A stretch of DNA of 64,000 nucleotides, taken from positions 4,226,001-4,290,000 of the forward strand of contig NZ_CP127294.1 of NCBI RefSeq assembly GCF_030285625.1, written 5' to 3'. Origin of the DNA: Amycolatopsis sp. 2-15. GTDB lineage: Bacteria > Actinomycetota > Actinomycetes > Mycobacteriales > Pseudonocardiaceae. The notes beneath the pieces were generated by a model that was given only the letters and a program-made list of their open reading frames with translations, was not told the DNA's origin and searched no databases. This document shows positions 62,322-64,000 of the stretch, piece after piece. Within the stretch, counting starts at the first letter, position 1; the number at the start of each line of letters is the position of its first letter. The translations under genes were made by a program, and so were the position numbers.

Positions 62322-63690
62322 TGTTGACCTTCGACTGCGCCGAGCCGAGCAGCTGGTCGATGTTCGCGTTGCGGTCGGTGAGCACGGCCTGCATCACGCT
62401 GTCGAGCGCGGCGTAGATCTGCTGCGCGCTGGGCGGTTCGATGCTGCCCTTGATCTTGCTCGCGGTGTCCACGTAGGACTGGTAGTTCTCCGCGGGCACG
62501 TTGGCGTACTTCTTCTTCACGGCCAGCTGCTGGTCGCGCACCGCGCCCTGCCAGATGTCCGGCGTCGGCTCGGTCGGCAGGCCCACCGGCTGCTTGCCGT
62601 CGGAGTACTGCTTCACGTGCTTGTCGAAGCGGTCGGGGTTGAGGTATTTCCACTGGATCCACGTGAGCCCGGCCTTGATCTTCGCGGCCGACGCCTTGGG
62701 GTTGATCATGTAGCCCTCGCCGCCGAGCAGGGTGCCCTGCGCGCCCGGCATGCCGGCGATGCCGTAATCCTCGTATTTGCCGTTGAACTGCTTCACCAGC
62801 ACGGGCACGTTGTCCGGCGCGGCCATGTACATGCCGAGCTGGCCCGCGCCCATCATCCGTTGCACGTCCACGTCCTGCAGTAGTTGCTTGCTGCCCATGG
62901 AGTTGTCGTCCCAGCGCATGGCGTGCAGGTAGTTCAGCGCGGCGCGGCCCTTGTCGTTGTCGAAGTCGGCGACCCACTTGTCGCCGTCCTTGCGGGCGAT
63001 GTCACCGCCCATGGAGTAGAGCCAGCCGGTCAGGTGCCAGCCGCCCTGGTTGTTCTTGCTGTAGTCGGCGTACCCGACGGTGCCGTTGCCCAGCGCGGAG
63101 ATCTTCTTCGCGTCGGCGCGGACCTCGTCCCAGGTGGCGGGCGGCTTGTCCGGGTCGAGCCCGGCCTGCTGGAACAGCTTGCGGTTGTAGACGAGCCCCA
63201 TGGTGTAGTTCGCCGTCGGGAGGCCGTAGAGCTTGCCGCTCGCGTCCCGGAAGTTGTCCAGGAGTTGCGGCTGGATGTCGTTGACGTGCGGCACGCTCTT
63301 CGCCGCTTCCGTGATGTCGGCGGCCTGGTGCCGGGCGATGATCTGCGCCGGGTCGGTGAAGTACACGTAGTACACGTCTTCGAGCTGGCCGCCGGCGAGT
63401 TTCGCGGAGAACGTCTTGGGGTCCATGAACCCCTCGTGGGGCACGATGTCGATGTCCGGGTGCGAAGCCTCGAACTCGGCGACGTCGGCGTCGAACACCT
63501 TGCGCTCGAACGGCTGCGTGGTCGGCGGCTGCCCGGTGACGGTGATCTGGACCTTTCCGCCGGCGTCACCGCCCTCGGCATCGGAGCCGCAGGCGGCGAG
63601 GCTCACGGCCAGGCCGCCCGCGGTGAGCAGGGCGATCACGGTTCTCTGGGTGCGGCTGGACCTCGCTGCTCGGGACCAGGGACTGCTCAT
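62299..63690 (-). CDS. Extracellular sugar-binding lipoprotein (family 1 SBP)
   Basis: A 463-residue binding protein with a lipobox (SLAACG) at about residue 34 and a typical family-1 fold (VPHEGFMDPKTFSAKLAGG, LYGLPTANYTMGLVYNRKLFQQAGLD, NQGGWHLTGWLYSMGG). It is the first gene of the maltose/alpha-glucoside operon and delivers the sugar to the MalF/MalG-type permeases. The ATG at 63690 has GAGG seven bases upstream. The nearby LacI regulator should control it. Confidence 0.93.
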   Translation of the reverse strand: MSSPWSRAARSSRTQRTVIALLTAGGLAVSLAACGSDAEGGDAGGKVQITVTGQPPTTQPFERKVFDADVAEFEASHPDIDIVPHEGFMDPKTFSAKLAGGQLEDVYYVYFTDPAQIIARHQAADITEAAKSVPHVNDIQPQLLDNFRDASGKLYGLPTANYTMGLVYNRKLFQQAGLDPDKPPATWDEVRADAKKISALGNGTVGYADYSKNNQGGWHLTGWLYSMGGDIARKDGDKWVADFDNDKGRAALNYLHAMRWDDNSMGSKQLLQDVDVQRMMGAGQLGMYMAAPDNVPVLVKQFNGKYEDYGIAGMPGAQGTLLGGEGYMINPKASAAKIKAGLTWIQWKYLNPDRFDKHVKQYSDGKQPVGLPTEPTPDIWQGAVRDQQLAVKKKYANVPAENYQSYVDTASKIKGSIEPPSAQQIYAALDSVMQAVLTDRNANIDQLLGSAQSKVNSVLAQVR

Positions 63691-63806
63691 CTCAAGCCTC
63701 TTCTCGCGGTCGCGACGGCTGTGTCGTGATGGCCGTCACTCTAAAGTGCGAGACCAGAACGCCGCAATAACCCGACGAGGATTTGCAAGTTACGAACAGG
63801 ACGTGA
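63691..63806. promoter_or_regulatory. Upstream region of the alpha-glucoside operon
   Basis: The spacer between the binding-protein gene and the LacI gene on the same strand. ATTTGCAAGT at 63781-63790 contains the TTGCAA core often found in actinomycete LacI operators for maltose genes, and an AT-rich patch (ACTCTAAAGTGCG) is at 63737-63749. Binding by the LacI protein is inferred. Confidence 0.4.
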
Positions 63807-64000
63807 TCACGCCCGGTGCCGCGCGGTCGACCCCCGCACCACGAGCTCCGGGGCGAACAGCAGTTCCTCGGCCGCGACCTCGCCGCCGTTGATCCGCTTC
63901 ACCAGCAGCTCCACCACCGCGCGGCCCATCGCCTCGATCGGCTGACGCGTGGTCGTGAGCGGCGGATCGGTGCAGTTCATGAGCGCCGAGTCGTCGTAGC
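63807..64000 (-). CDS. LacI family regulator, C-terminal end only
   Basis: The last 64 codons of a LacI/GalR-type repressor: YDDSALMNCTDPPLTTTRQP, IEAMGRAVVELLVKRI, then ELVVRGSTARH before TGA at 63807-63809. The HTH and most of the effector domain lie beyond the right edge. The position upstream of the ABC operon, in the same direction, makes it the likely regulator of alpha-glucoside uptake. Confidence 0.88.
   Translation of the reverse strand, partial: YDDSALMNCTDPPLTTTRQPIEAMGRAVVELLVKRINGGEVAAEELLFAPELVVRGSTARHRA

Overview
The window is GC-rich (about 70 percent or more) actinomycete chromosome. Codon third positions are mostly G/C, GTG and TTG starts are common, and F420-type enzymes and MsiK-style sugar transport genes occur. 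Gene content and style (GH46 chitosanase, IlvD/Edd dehydratase, bifunctional exonuclease/polymerase, TIGR02569-type protein, DUF5302) fit a soil Pseudonocardiaceae such as Amycolatopsis. That genus is an inference; there is no rRNA or tRNA here to confirm it. I found no CRISPR array, phage, IS element or tRNA.

Layout. 0-9.7 kb: VanW-family protein (cut by the left edge), a sugar-acid dehydratase with a divergent GntR regulator, a metallophosphoesterase and an HhH-PHP protein, a secreted L,D-transpeptidase, a secreted GH46 chitosanase, an enoyl-reductase-like protein and an F420-type LLM oxidoreductase. 9.7-16.4 kb: a poorly coding stretch, a Kef-type antiporter broken by two frameshifts, the helicase HrpA and an AraC regulator. 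16.4-22.9 kb: aldo/keto reductase, a PolA-like exonuclease/polymerase with two conserved unknowns, an acyl-CoA synthetase behind a strong palindrome, and an XRE regulator. 23.3-26.4 kb: a four-gene unit (SDR, histidine phosphatase, SMP-30-like, MhpD-like hydratase). 26.5-32.1 kb: SDR plus enoyl-CoA hydratase, divergent from paaX-like/kynA/kynU, then a leucine/valine dehydrogenase. 32.2-36.6 kb: small membrane proteins, a hydrolase, and MarR and TetR regulators with clear operators. 36.7-40.6 kb: a translationally coupled operon of amino-acid permease, davA and davB for oxygenase-based lysine breakdown. 40.7-47.6 kb: two-component system, LacI regulator, prolyl aminopeptidase running in frame into a deazaflavin reductase, PlsC and dihydrolipoyl dehydrogenase. 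47.9-58.7 kb: an unusual secreted subtilase, methyltransferase, SDR, an NPP1 necrosis-type secreted protein, a decayed SDR/LysR pair, a peptide-binding lipoprotein, an LVIVD-repeat secreted protein, a CPT-like kinase, a RibD-like reductase and a frameshifted TIGR02569 gene. 58.8-64 kb: alpha-glucoside/maltose ABC operon with its GH13 glucosidase and the end of a LacI regulator.

Themes. Catabolic modules dominate: tryptophan (kynA-kynU), lysine (davBA), branched-chain amino acids (dehydrogenase), sugar acids (IlvD/Edd), alpha-glucosides and chitosan. Most carry an adjacent regulator. Several genes have single-base frameshifts in G/C runs, which may be assembly errors, whereas the SDR/LysR pair at 52.2-53.7 kb also has large deletions and is genuinely degraded.

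The most interesting items are the nested 44-bp MarR operator, the palindromes in front of the acyl-CoA synthetase, the four TTCGGACAC-type repeats upstream of the XRE gene, the aminopeptidase-deazaflavin reductase read-through, the subtilase whose catalytic His position holds Glu, the lysine monooxygenase operon, and a recurring GTCCAC-N-GTGGAC palindrome.
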